Source: Leptolyngbyaceae cyanobacterium RM1_406_9
GTDB taxonomy: Bacteria; Cyanobacteriota; Cyanobacteriia; Elainellales; Elainellaceae
DNA length: 38,587 nucleotides
Assembly: GCA_012033355.1 (NCBI GenBank)
Contig: JAAUQZ010000015.1
Span: 1-38,587 of the forward strand
Direction of reading: 5' to 3'
A program made the position numbers and the translations under genes. Below, in pieces: positions 18,669 to 26,530 of this stretch. Under the pieces are notes generated by a model. The model was not told where the DNA came from and made no database searches. It was given only the letters and a program-made list of their open reading frames with translations. The stretch's first letter is position 1, and the number at the start of each line of letters is the position of its first letter.

Positions 18669-20642
18669 ATGCCACCACTTCCCTTAGTTCCCCCATTCCT
18701 TTACCGAAACCGTCGTTGGCTTTGGCTGGTGCTGGGAACGCTTACCCTGCTGTTGAGCTTAAGTTTTCCGGGAATCGCTCAGGTACCGTTAGCCACTCAG
18801 ACCGTTAAAGCACCTGTGGTGGTTGATGGGGTTGAGCTATTTCAAATTGGCAGATCGGGGAATCTCACAGCCGTTGAGCGGGCTGAAATTATTAACGAAG
18901 CGCTTCAGCAAGAAGTGCGATCGCCTAACCCTGCTGACATTCAGGTGGTGCGCGATGGCAAGCTGACGATCATTCGCAGTGCAGCCAGCGATCGCAACCT
19001 GCTCACCGTTAACGAGGGAGATGTCACAACGGGCACGAGTCCTGCGAATCAGGCGGCTCTCTGGCGCAGCGACATCGAAGCAGCTTTGCGGCAGGGGCAA
19101 CTGGAGCGATCGCCCAGCTATGTCCGGCAGGCAGTGATCTTCAGTGCGGTTGTAGCGGCAGGGGCGATCGTCGTCCATCTGGGACTGTGGTTCTTGGGCA
19201 GATGGGTGTCACGCCGCTTGAGCGACTGGTTAGGCAACCCCGCCGCACTATTTCATCCCAAAGAACAAACTACTCGGCTGTTTTTGCAGCTTGCCCTATT
19301 GGGCATTCAAATCGGACTTTGGGCGGCCGTCGCATTTTACGTCACCGACCTGTTTCCCGGAGTCAGAAGCCTGCGCTATGCGCTGTTTAACTTCCTCAAC
19401 ACCCCCATCATCAATGTCGGAGAGAGCAATTACTCAGCGCTGCAATTGTTGCTATTGCTCGCTTTCACCGTCGGGCTATGGTTTGCGGTCAGCGCCATCA
19501 CCCGTCTGTTTAGAATTTATGTCCTAAGTCGAACGGGTGCAGAACTGCGGGTTCAAGAAGTCATCACCATCTTGACTCAGTACACGCTGGCCTTCTTAGG
19601 GCTAATCGTCCTGCTGCAAATCTGGGGTTTAGACGTTAGCTCACTTGCCATTATTGCCAGCGTCCTGGGTGTGGGAATTGGCTTCGGCATTCAAAATATC
19701 ACCAACAACTTTATTAGCGGCTTGATTATTACCCTGGAGCGTCCGATTCAGGTAGGGGATTTTGTCAAAGTCGCAGAGTTAATGGGCACCGTCGAGCGCA
19801 TCGGGGCCCGCAGCACTGAAATTCGCACGCTCGATCAGGTGACAATCATCGTGCCAAACTCCCGCTTCTTAGAAACCGAGGTGGTCAACTGGAGTCACGG
19901 CGATCCGGTTTCGCGCATTCGCATTCCCGTTGGCATTGCCTACGATTCTGATACCGACCGAGTGCAGACCGCGTTGCTAGAGGCTGCCCGCAGCCATCCC
20001 GATGTTCTGATCAGACCCGCTCCCCAGGTTTGGTTTCAGGGATTTGGAGACAGTGCGCTGAACTTTGAACTGATGGTCTGGACGGGCGAACCTAAGAAGC
20101 AGTTTCGCGTCAAGAGCGACCTCTACTACCGAATTGAGGCTAGCCTGCGGCGACACGGCATCACCATTCCCTTTCCTCAGCGTGACTTGCATTTGCGATC
20201 GCCCCACCTTGAAGAATTTGTTGCCTCGTGGCGACAGTTGCCAGGCATCCATGATGGAAATCCTCAAAAGTTTTCTAATGGCGATACCGAGCCTTACTCG
20301 CGATCGCTGATCGGCAGTTCAACTGACAGTGCTGAGGCAATTGGGCGATCGCCCACTGTCGCCCCAGCGGAACTGCTGACCGATGAAAAAATCCAGGCGA
20401 TCGCCACTGCGATGCAGGGAACTTCAGGACTTGAGGTGAGCGATCGCTGGTATCGCCACAACCTCTATCCCACCTGCTTCATTGGCTCAGAAGCGGTGGC
20501 GTGGCTAGTGCAAACCCAAAATTGCACCCGTGAAGAAGCCATCCATTTAGGACAAATTCTGCTCGATCAGGGAATCATTCAGCACGTCTCAGAAGACTAC
20601 CCATTTCGAGATGGATACGTCTTTTATCGCTTTCGCCTGTAA
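18669..20642 (+). CDS. MscS-family mechanosensitive ion channel with C-terminal DEP domain
   Basis: The 657-residue protein begins with a hydrophobic signal-like segment (WLWLVLGTLTLLLSLSFPGIA). An exported region and several membrane helices follow. The MscS pore helix and beta domain are clear (IIASVLGVGIGFGIQNI, then LERPIQVGDFVKVAELMGTV). The remaining C-terminal cytoplasmic part fits the MscS vestibule. From about residue 571 a DEP-like domain follows (WYRHNLYPTCFIGSEAVAWL, ending DGYVFYRFRL), an addition not found in E. coli MscS. MscS channels release solutes on hypo-osmotic shock. DEP domains mediate membrane or protein contacts, so it may regulate gating. The start has no clear ribosome binding site. 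Confidence 0.9.
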   Translation: MPPLPLVPPFLYRNRRWLWLVLGTLTLLLSLSFPGIAQVPLATQTVKAPVVVDGVELFQIGRSGNLTAVERAEIINEALQQEVRSPNPADIQVVRDGKLTIIRSAASDRNLLTVNEGDVTTGTSPANQAALWRSDIEAALRQGQLERSPSYVRQAVIFSAVVAAGAIVVHLGLWFLGRWVSRRLSDWLGNPAALFHPKEQTTRLFLQLALLGIQIGLWAAVAFYVTDLFPGVRSLRYALFNFLNTPIINVGESNYSALQLLLLLAFTVGLWFAVSAITRLFRIYVLSRTGAELRVQEVITILTQYTLAFLGLIVLLQIWGLDVSSLAIIASVLGVGIGFGIQNITNNFISGLIITLERPIQVGDFVKVAELMGTVERIGARSTEIRTLDQVTIIVPNSRFLETEVVNWSHGDPVSRIRIPVGIAYDSDTDRVQTALLEAARSHPDVLIRPAPQVWFQGFGDSALNFELMVWTGEPKKQFRVKSDLYYRIEASLRRHGITIPFPQRDLHLRSPHLEEFVASWRQLPGIHDGNPQKFSNGDTEPYSRSLIGSSTDSAEAIGRSPTVAPAELLTDEKIQAIATAMQGTSGLEVSDRWYRHNLYPTCFIGSEAVAWLVQTQNCTREEAIHLGQILLDQGIIQHVSEDYPFRDGYVFYRFRL

Positions 20643-20701
20643 ACCTTACAAACACCTCGTTTCCAGTAGATTTGTAGGATGTGTTAGGCGTTTGCTTCTC
20701 G

Positions 20702-20777
20702 TGACAAGGCTCTGCCTTGTCATGCAAGGGTTGGAGGCTCTGCCTCCAGAATCGAGCAACTGGAGGCAGAGCCTCCT
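20702..20777. repeat. Three palindromes sharing an AGGCTCTGCCT core
   Basis: The palindromes are TGACAAGG-CTCTG-CCTTGTCA (20702-20722), TGGAGG-CTCTG-CCTCCA (20732-20748) and GGAGG-CAGAG-CCTCC (20762-20776). The first two share the loop CTCTG and the third has its complement, so they look like copies in both orientations. They resemble cyanobacterial intergenic repetitive palindromes. The first can also serve as a terminator for mscS-DEP, about 60 bp beyond its stop. Confidence 0.65.
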
Positions 20778-20856
20778 CATTCGATTCCCAGCCAGAGGCT
20801 AGGAACCAGGGAATTGGGGATTCTTGGAAAAAGTCGTCAAGATCAATTCTTTGTAG

Positions 20857-21088
20857 TTCAAGCGTCATGATCTAGGGTTCAGCCGTCATGCTTCAGGGGT
20901 GCAAGCGTCGTGATCTGAAGTTCAGCCGTCATGTTCTGAGGTTCAAGCGTCATGCTCTGGAGTTCAAGCGTTATGTTCTGGAGTTCAGCACTCATACTCT
21001 AGGGTTCAGCCGCCATGCTCTAGGGTTCAGCCGTCATGTTCTGAGGTTCAAGCGTCATGATCTGGAGTTCAAGCGTCATGTTCTGAGG
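20857..21088. repeat. 21-bp minisatellite, 11 copies
   Basis: Eleven units run head to tail, each beginning TTCAAGCG or TTCAGCCG and ending in CTGGAG, CTGAGG or CTAGGG. All are 21 bp except unit 3 (20899-20920), which is 22 bp. Neighbouring units differ at a few positions, and units 4 and 9 are identical. A degenerate twelfth start follows at 21089. A unit of 21 bp equals two turns of B-DNA. Translated in one frame the array gives a cationic heptapeptide repeat (FKRHVLE-like), but no ribosome binding site or independent coding evidence is seen. Confidence 0.85.
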
Positions 21089-21157
21089 TTAAAGCGCCTC
21101 CCTTTTTTGTCCTGCTTTTGTCCTAATCTGAGTGATTAGCACTATAAAACTTAGGGA

Positions 21158-21840
21158 ATGAAAACTTTAGCCGTTGATATTGGTGGCAGTGGGGTCAAAG
21201 CGCTAGTTTTAGACGAGGCCGGTGAGCCTCAAAGCAAGCGATCGCGAGTAGACACGCCTCAGCCCGCTACGCCAGAGAAGATTGTTGGGGCGATCGCCAA
21301 CTCGCCTCTGACCAAACTTTTGATCGGGTTTCTGTCGGCTTTCCGGGTGTGGTGCGGCGGGGCATCATCGGCACGGCGGCAAACCTTGGCGCTTCCTGGA
21401 TTGGCTTTGACTTGGGAACAACTCTGACTGAGAAACTCGGCAAACCCGTCCGTGTGGCAAACGATGCCGACATCCAGGGATTAGGGGCAATTTCCAGGGA
21501 AGGCGTGGAGTTAGTGATTACCCTCGGCACAGGATTTGGCTCTGCCTTATTTGTCGATGGGAAACTAGTGCCAAATCTGGAAATGGGACACCACTCGTTC
21601 CGCAAGGATGAAACCTACGAGCAACAGCTTGGACGAGCAGCCCTGGAATCCATTGGCAAAAAGCGCTGGAATCGACGCTTAGAGAAGGCGATCGCCACTC
21701 TAGAGCATCTGTTTAATTACAACCGACTCTATATCGGCGGCGGCGAAGCCAAACAAGTCACCCTCGACCTCCCCGCTAACGTCACCCTCGTAGAAAACAT
21801 CATGGGGCTACTCGGCGGAATTGCCCTCTGGCGAGATTAG
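21158..21840 (+). CDS. ppgK: Polyphosphate/ATP-dependent glucokinase (ROK family), frameshifted
   Basis: Two frames join into a protein of about 228 residues. The first starts MKTLAVDIGGSGVKALVLDE, the phosphate-binding segment of ROK kinases. The second contains SVGFPGVV, VANDADIQGLGA with the catalytic Asp, and TLGTGFGSALFVDGKLVPNLEMGHH, characteristic of PpgK. The upstream reading of the second frame (LASDQTFDRVSVGFPG) shows that one base is missing directly after the HIP1 octamer at 21290-21297. The enzyme phosphorylates glucose using polyphosphate or ATP and feeds glycogen-derived glucose into metabolism. It follows a 21-bp tandem array and precedes pgeF, which is convergent 13 bp away. 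Confidence 0.85.
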
Positions 21841-21853
21841 GAGAGGCTAGCCC

Positions 21854-22698
21854 CTAGCCCCTTTTCTCCCTACTCACAATTCCCGACCACTGCACCTGCT
21901 TCAGGCGATCGCGGCGATAGGAAAAGAAATGCTCGGCGTGCTGATAAGTGCAGTAGGGGGCGATCGCCATGTGTTCGGTGAGAATGCCTGCCTGTTCGAG
22001 CTGAAGCGCGTTCACTCGCCGTACATCTAGCCGCGCCCTGCCGGGTTGGGGGTCGCTTAACAGCGGGGATTCTGGCAGTTCTCGAAGGGCAGATAGAATT
22101 AGCTCTGGGTCTGGAGTAGCTACTGATTTGGCAATTTCCTGAACCACCGTTAAACCGACCTCAGCCGCAACGGTGATTGACACCTGGTAAACTTCTCCAG
22201 CGATCGCTGGCCCCAGTGCCACGCGCAAGTTGTGCAGTTTGCTGCCCTGTGCCCGAAGGCGGGCGATCGCCTTCGGCACAATTTCACCAGCCGTACCGCG
22301 CCAACCTGCATGAACCGCCGCTGTCTGCCCGGTTTCCACATCAGCAATTAACACAGGCACACAATCTGCACTGCACACCCACACTGCCTGCCCCGCCTGC
22401 TCCGTCAGCAAACCATCCGCAGGGGGAAAGACTACTTCCCCGTCGTCTGATGCGGATGATTCAGAGAGTTCCTGCTGAAACTGCTCAACCTCAGAGGGCA
22501 TCAACACCATGTTGCCATGCACTTGCCGAATTCGATAGGTTGAAACTGCTGGATCAAGCACTTTCACCAAGTCGGCGGCGATCGCGGCGAGAACTGTTGA
22601 GTAAAGAACCCGTGTAGCCAGGGTTCCAGGAGGCTACAGGTGAGGTAGGGGAGTCCCTGCCAAGTTTTCCACTGCCACAGTGTTGCAGAAGTTGTCAT
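21854..22698 (-). CDS. pgeF: Peptidoglycan editing factor / laccase-domain protein, frameshifted
   Basis: The long frame (21854-22570) contains the metal-binding triad of the DUF152/YfiH family: RQVHGN (His), CSADCVPVLIAD (Cys) and AAVHAGWRGTAGEI (His). Its apparent start, VKVLDPAV, lacks the usual N-terminus. Upstream, in another frame, an ATG at 22698 opens WQWKTWQGLPYLTCSLLEPW and FTQQFSPRSP, the expected beginning. Restoring one base next to the HIP1 octamer at 22578-22585 joins them (SPADLVKV) into about 280 residues. PgeF prevents wrong amino-acid incorporation into peptidoglycan stem peptides; laccase or adenosine phosphorylase activity is reported for relatives. It is cytoplasmic. Confidence 0.85.
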
Positions 22699-23049
22699 GG
22701 GTGAAGAGGGCGGTAAAAGGCAATGTTTGAAAAGTCTATTTGTAACCCAGAAGCGTGTAGGGGCTTAGCATTCGGACAAAAATTTTGGTTGATTTCGAGA
22801 TTTATTTACCGAACGCTAAGCCCGAACGCTAAGGATTGTGGATTTATTAATGTGTAATTCTCCTGTGTAGGGACATGGCATTGCCATGTCCCTACAGAGA
22901 TTCTGGTTTTACAGGTTATTTGATCCACGATCCTAAGCCCTTACGGAGACATTCGGTTCTAAAAGAATCTCCAAAAATCAAAGGTCGCCAAAAAGGTTGC
23001 CAAAAAATCTATGCTAGTCTAATCCGCACTGATTCAACTAATTTCAGCT
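22699..23049. other. Divergent intergenic region with two inverted repeats
   Basis: About 350 bp separate pgeF (minus) from birA (plus) and must hold both promoters. A 63-bp element at 22761-22823 has 15-bp near-perfect ends (GGGCTTAGCATTCGG versus CCGAACGCTAAGCCC, one mismatch). A palindrome at 22866-22896 has 15-bp arms TGTAGGGACATGGCA and TGCCATGTCCCTACA around one T. No gene was seen. Confidence 0.5.
22866..22896. repeat. Perfect 31-bp palindrome
   Basis: Two 15-bp arms (TGTAGGGACATGGCA and its complement) flank a single T. This type of GGGACATGGC palindrome is familiar from intergenic regions of filamentous cyanobacteria. It lies between divergent promoters, so it is probably a dispersed repeat rather than a terminator. 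Confidence 0.6.
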
Positions 23050-23902
23050 TTGAGATTCGATCTAAATCAACTCATCATTGCCTTGTCGAAATGCCGAGAT
23101 CAGATCAGGTTAGATCTAGAATTGGCTCAACTCAACGAGCCACCCTTCAAGATTCACCTGTTTGAAACGGTTGACTCCACCAATCGCGTTCTTTGGAATC
23201 TGGCGGGTCAGGGCATCCCTGAAGGCACAGTGGCGATCGCCCTTCAGCAGCAGTCTGGGCGCGGGCAATGGGGGCGACAGTGGCAGTCTCCTCCCGGTGG
23301 TTTGTATCTATCGGTAGCGCTAACTCCCAATCTGCCCGTAGAAAACAGCGCTCAACTGACGCTCTGTAGCGCCTGGGGAATTGCGGCAGCACTGCGAAAC
23401 TACGGCGTTCCAGTAGGGCTGAAATGGCTAAACGATCTAGTGGTCGAAAACCGCAAGCTGGGCGCATTCTCACTGAGACGCGAATGCAGAGCGGACAGGT
23501 GACTCAAGCAGTCGTCGGCGTAGGAATCAACTGGCAAAATCCGGTGCCCCCTACAGGAATCAACTTGCAGGAAATTCTAGAGCGACAGCCTAACCCACAA
23601 ATCACTTCATTGGAAATGCTAGCGGCGATCGCCTTCAAGGCATAATAGCTGGCTATCAACTCTGTCAGCAGCGCGGAATTGAGGCCATCTTGCCGCGCTA
23701 TCAAGCACTTCTAACTAGCATCGGGCATCGGGTCACGATCCATCAATCTGGAGCAGAGCAACCTGCACGAGTCACAGGCATTTCTGCGACAGGCGACCTA
23801 CGGGTTTGTTTAAATGGGGAAAATCCCGCTATTTCAACCGAAATTAGCCTTGAGCCAGGTACAATCAGTCTGGGATACGACCATTCAGGCAATGGAGCGT
23901 AA
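23050..23902 (+). CDS. birA: Biotin-[acetyl-CoA-carboxylase] ligase, two frameshifts
   Basis: Three frame segments assemble into a protein of about 284 residues. Segment one (from TTG at 23050) has VDSTNRVLW, the biotinyl-AMP motif GRGQWGRQW and KWLNDLVVENRKLG. One base lost near 23461-23465 shifts to segment two, GILTETRMQSGQVTQAVVGVGINW, the conserved central part. A second loss near 23636-23639, four bases after a HIP1 octamer, leads to segment three (GIIAGYQLCQQRG, LPRYQALL) with the small C-terminal domain. BirA activates biotin and attaches it to the carboxyl carrier protein for fatty-acid synthesis. It is normally essential, which argues that the frameshifts are sequence errors. No N-terminal DNA-binding domain is present. 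Confidence 0.85.
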
Positions 23903-24107
23903 TCTCAACTTGCTAGCAAATTAGGATGGGCCATAATCGGATGGAACTGAATGCCCCAACTAGACGACTAGAATGATGACCAACTGGGGGAAGTCTTGCC
24001 CTGTTTGTTGCATCATCATATTTGAGTGCAACATAGACAAGACTTAAATAGACAGCCTAAGTTGGCGTAAATTGCTAGGGCAAGTTTTTAACGTAGCGGA
24101 CGCAGTG

Positions 24108-25400
24108 ATGACTCAACGACGTAAATCTACTCAAGTTTCAACTTCTATTCAGCGATCGCTACTCGTTCAAGGGATCAGTTGGCTGGGCAGCTTAGGCATC
24201 CTCAGCAGCGGTCTGGTCGCTTTTGCCCAATCGCCCGATGCCTCAGAAGCGATTGTTCCTAGCGCTCAAGACCTGCTGATGCCCGCTGAAAGCAGCCCGC
24301 AACCCGCAGCACCCGCTCCCGTCGTGGTTGAACCAGAACCTGCGGCTCCCGCTGTGCCCCAACCCCCAGCGGCTAGCCCCGCCTCCAGCCCTTCTCCCAG
24401 CCCCGCCTCCAGCCTACCCGCAGCCGATGCTCCAACGATTGTAGTTCCGGGGCTGTCGAGCGACGCTCCTATCACAGCAGATACTCTGAATCAGCCAAAT
24501 TCGGCTCCCACAGTCGAGCAAAACAGCTACATCGACTCGACCGACTACAGCATTGGTGCAACCCAGCGCTATGGACAGCCTGCGGTAGTGTTATCCGAAC
24601 GCTCAACGGGCTGTCAGGCAACAGTAGCAAACGGTCAGAATGTGCCCGCTAGCATCTGCAATGCTCAACCTCAAAACGGGGCGGCAGCACAAAACGGTGG
24701 CTCCATGCGCTTAGGTCCCGTCAGCATTGGACCCACCGGAGTTACGTTTGGCAGCAACGCGCCTTCGGGCAGAGAATTCTTTAGCCGCACCATTCGCCCT
24801 GCGGCCCTGCCTGGAAATGGCAACGTTAGCCTGATGTTTCCGGTGTCGATTCCCTCTGTGATTACATCTGCCTTTGGCTGGCGGATTCACCCGATTTCAG
24901 GCGGCTATCGCTTTCACCAGGGCACAGATATCGGCGCACCAATGGGGACTCCAGTAGTCGCAGCCTACTCTGGAAAAGTGGCGATCGCCAACTTCATGGG
25001 CGGCTATGGGCTAACGGTCGTCATGGCTCACGGCGACGAAACCATCGAAACGCTCTATGCTCACCTATCGGAACTGTTTGTCCAGCCCGGAGAATGGATC
25101 GAGCAAGGAGAAGTGATTGGTCGAGTCGGCAGCACGGGCAACTCTACCGGCCCTCACCTGCACTTTGAGTTTCGCCAGAAGACCGACCAGGGCTGGCTAG
25201 CAATGGATGCAGGGCAGCTTTTGCAGCAGGCTTTGGCCCAGCTAACCAACGGCTTCCAAACCGCCCAAGTTCCCGCCAAGCCCGATGCTGAAGCAATGCT
25301 AGCTATCAAAGGAATTCGGGATGTTGGTCTGGCTATGAAGCCTGCCAGCACCTTCTACCTCACCTCCACTAGTAACGCTGCTGCTAACTTCGTCCAGTAG
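24108..25400 (+). CDS. M23-family (LytM-type) peptidoglycan endopeptidase
   Basis: From the ATG at 24108 the protein has 430 residues. A signal peptide (GISWLGSLGILSSGLVAFAQ) is followed by a long Pro/Ala/Ser-rich linker. The C-terminal zinc peptidase domain has ITSAFGWRIHPISGGYRFHQ with ligand motif HQGTD, then AAYSGKVAIANFMGGYG, ETLYAHLSELFVQPGEWIEQ and the terminal ligand motif GPHLHFEF. M23 enzymes cut peptidoglycan cross-bridges or activate amidases at division. The full zinc set (HXXXD and HXH) is visible, so it is probably active. An earlier TTG at 24072 is in frame but would place extra residues before the signal peptide. It lies about 200 bp after birA. Confidence 0.9.
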   Translation: MTQRRKSTQVSTSIQRSLLVQGISWLGSLGILSSGLVAFAQSPDASEAIVPSAQDLLMPAESSPQPAAPAPVVVEPEPAAPAVPQPPAASPASSPSPSPASSLPAADAPTIVVPGLSSDAPITADTLNQPNSAPTVEQNSYIDSTDYSIGATQRYGQPAVVLSERSTGCQATVANGQNVPASICNAQPQNGAAAQNGGSMRLGPVSIGPTGVTFGSNAPSGREFFSRTIRPAALPGNGNVSLMFPVSIPSVITSAFGWRIHPISGGYRFHQGTDIGAPMGTPVVAAYSGKVAIANFMGGYGLTVVMAHGDETIETLYAHLSELFVQPGEWIEQGEVIGRVGSTGNSTGPHLHFEFRQKTDQGWLAMDAGQLLQQALAQLTNGFQTAQVPAKPDAEAMLAIKGIRDVGLAMKPASTFYLTSTSNAAANFVQ

Positions 25401-25492
25401 AGCCTGAAATTGATTCCAGGGCGGGTTTTAAGCCTCTTGTTTTACAGGAAAATGCCTAAGCCCTGATCAAATTGCGTATTAAGGTTAGCTCC

Positions 25493-26050
25493 ATGCAACT
25501 CGGTCAAGAACCTCCCCAACTTCTCAGCAAGCGACTGTTCTATCAGGGACGAAAGTTTAGCTTTGAAGTTACTCGCTTGCGCTTGCCCAACCAGGTTGAG
25601 GGCGATTGGGAATGCGTTCGCCATCCGGGAGGGGCGCTGGCGGTTCCAGTCACTTCAGACGGCAAGCTAGTACTGGTGCGACAATATCGCTTTGCCGCCC
25701 AGGGTCGCCTGCTAGAGTTTCCGGCTGGCACCATCGAACTGAATGAAGATCCAGCCAAAACCGTACAGCGAGAGATTGAGGAGGAAACCGGATATCGGGC
25801 CCATCGCTGGCAAAAGTTGGGCGAGTTTTTCTTGGCTCCTGGCTACTCCGATGAGATTATTTACGCATTTCTGGCGCAAGACCTGGAAAAGCTTGACGTT
25901 CCACCCAGCCAGGATGAAGACGAGGACATGGAAACGGTGCTGATGACTCCTCAAGAGCTAGAGCAGGCAATTTTGTCGGGTGAAGCAGTAGACGCGAAGA
26001 CAATATGTAGCTTGCTGTTGGCAAAGCCCTTTCTTAGGGGTGAAGGATGA
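25493..26050 (+). CDS. Nudix hydrolase, ADP-ribose pyrophosphatase type
   Basis: The protein has 185 residues from the ATG at 25493. The Nudix box GX5EX7REUXEEXGU is complete as GTIELNEDPAKTV followed by QREIEEETGY. It is preceded by VLVRQYRFAAQGRLLEFPAGTI, typical of the ADP-ribose/NUDT5-like group. The enzyme hydrolyses nucleoside diphosphates linked to another moiety, most likely ADP-ribose, using Mg2+ bound by the REXXEE glutamates. The last residues (RGEG) run into a heptamer repeat (GGGATGA), so the C-terminus may have been altered by repeat invasion. A hairpin at 26175-26210 follows. Confidence 0.9.
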   Translation: MQLGQEPPQLLSKRLFYQGRKFSFEVTRLRLPNQVEGDWECVRHPGGALAVPVTSDGKLVLVRQYRFAAQGRLLEFPAGTIELNEDPAKTVQREIEEETGYRAHRWQKLGEFFLAPGYSDEIIYAFLAQDLEKLDVPPSQDEDEDMETVLMTPQELEQAILSGEAVDAKTICSLLLAKPFLRGEG

Positions 26051-26174
26051 GGGATGAGGGATGAAGAGGGAGAATCAGGCGATCGCCTTCTCAATCCGTT
26101 GTTCTAGCTATCACAAGCAGCGGCTATTCATGCCGAGACGACTGTCACTGAGGTTCTACCATTTCTCTAAATAT

Positions 26175-26210
26175 AAGGAAGGGCACCCTGCAAAGTGGGC
26201 ACCCTTCCTT
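26175..26210 (+). terminator. Hairpin downstream of the Nudix gene
   Basis: The arms AAGGAAGGG and CCCTTCCTT pair perfectly, and an inner CCC/GGG pairing continues after two mismatches. It lies about 125 bp beyond the Nudix stop and could terminate either converging gene. Only a short T stretch follows. Confidence 0.5.
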
Positions 26211-26278
26211 CTGTAGCCCTAACGTTTGGGATGAGTATTAGGAGTCATCTCAACCGCAGGAGTCCGTTAAGAGCAACT

Positions 26279-26425
26279 CCAGCATAGTCGGAAATACTTT
26301 TGCATTGCCTGTGATAGATTCAGCACTGCCTGTAAATGATTCAGCACTAGTCAGGAACAATTCAGCGCTGTCCAAAAACGATTGGGCAGCGGTCGGAAAC
26401 GATTGGGCAGCGGTCGGGAGTAGTT
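26279..26425. repeat. Degenerate 21-bp tandem repeat, seven units
   Basis: Seven consecutive 21-bp units run from 26279 to 26425. The best conserved are CAGCACTGCC..., CAGCACTAGT... and CAGCGCTGTC..., each ending in ATT. The next two units, both beginning GGGCAGCGGTCGG, are nearly identical to each other. Unit length equals that of the array at 20857-21088, and some units in both begin TTCAGCACT. The array lies between convergent genes and shows no coding signs. Confidence 0.75.
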
Positions 26426-26464
26426 TAGCGATCGCCAGTTTGCTCATGATTAGTGGCTTCCTCC

Positions 26465-26530
26465 GTCTTCCCTCATCCGCCCTCCGTCCTCCGCCCGCCC
26501 GCCTCCGTCCTCCGTCCTCCGTTTTCCCTC
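26465..26530. repeat. CTCCGTC heptamer repeats overlapping the nadB 3' end
   Basis: Imperfect CTCCGTC/CTCCGCC heptamers run through this stretch and supply the stop codon and C-terminal tail of nadB. They are of the short tandemly repeated repetitive type common in filamentous cyanobacteria. Confidence 0.6.

Larger units (their letters stand above)
20643..21157. other. Repeat-filled intergenic region between mscS-DEP and ppgK
   Basis: About 515 bp contain three related palindromes (20702-20777) and an 11-copy 21-bp tandem array (20857-21088). Short open frames across the array exist only because the 21-bp unit has no stop in some frames. The promoter of ppgK must lie near 21090-21157. Confidence 0.6.
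26051..26472. other. Intergenic region with hairpin and 21-bp array
   Basis: About 420 bp between the convergent Nudix and nadB genes hold heptamer repeats just after the Nudix stop, a hairpin at 26175-26210 and a seven-unit 21-bp array (26279-26425). Short frames across the array are not considered genes. Confidence 0.55.

Noticed and set aside
20888-21139. Open frame of 83 residues with heptapeptide repeats
   Set aside because: It exists because the 21-bp unit contains no stop in this frame; there is no ribosome binding site and no coding signal outside the array.
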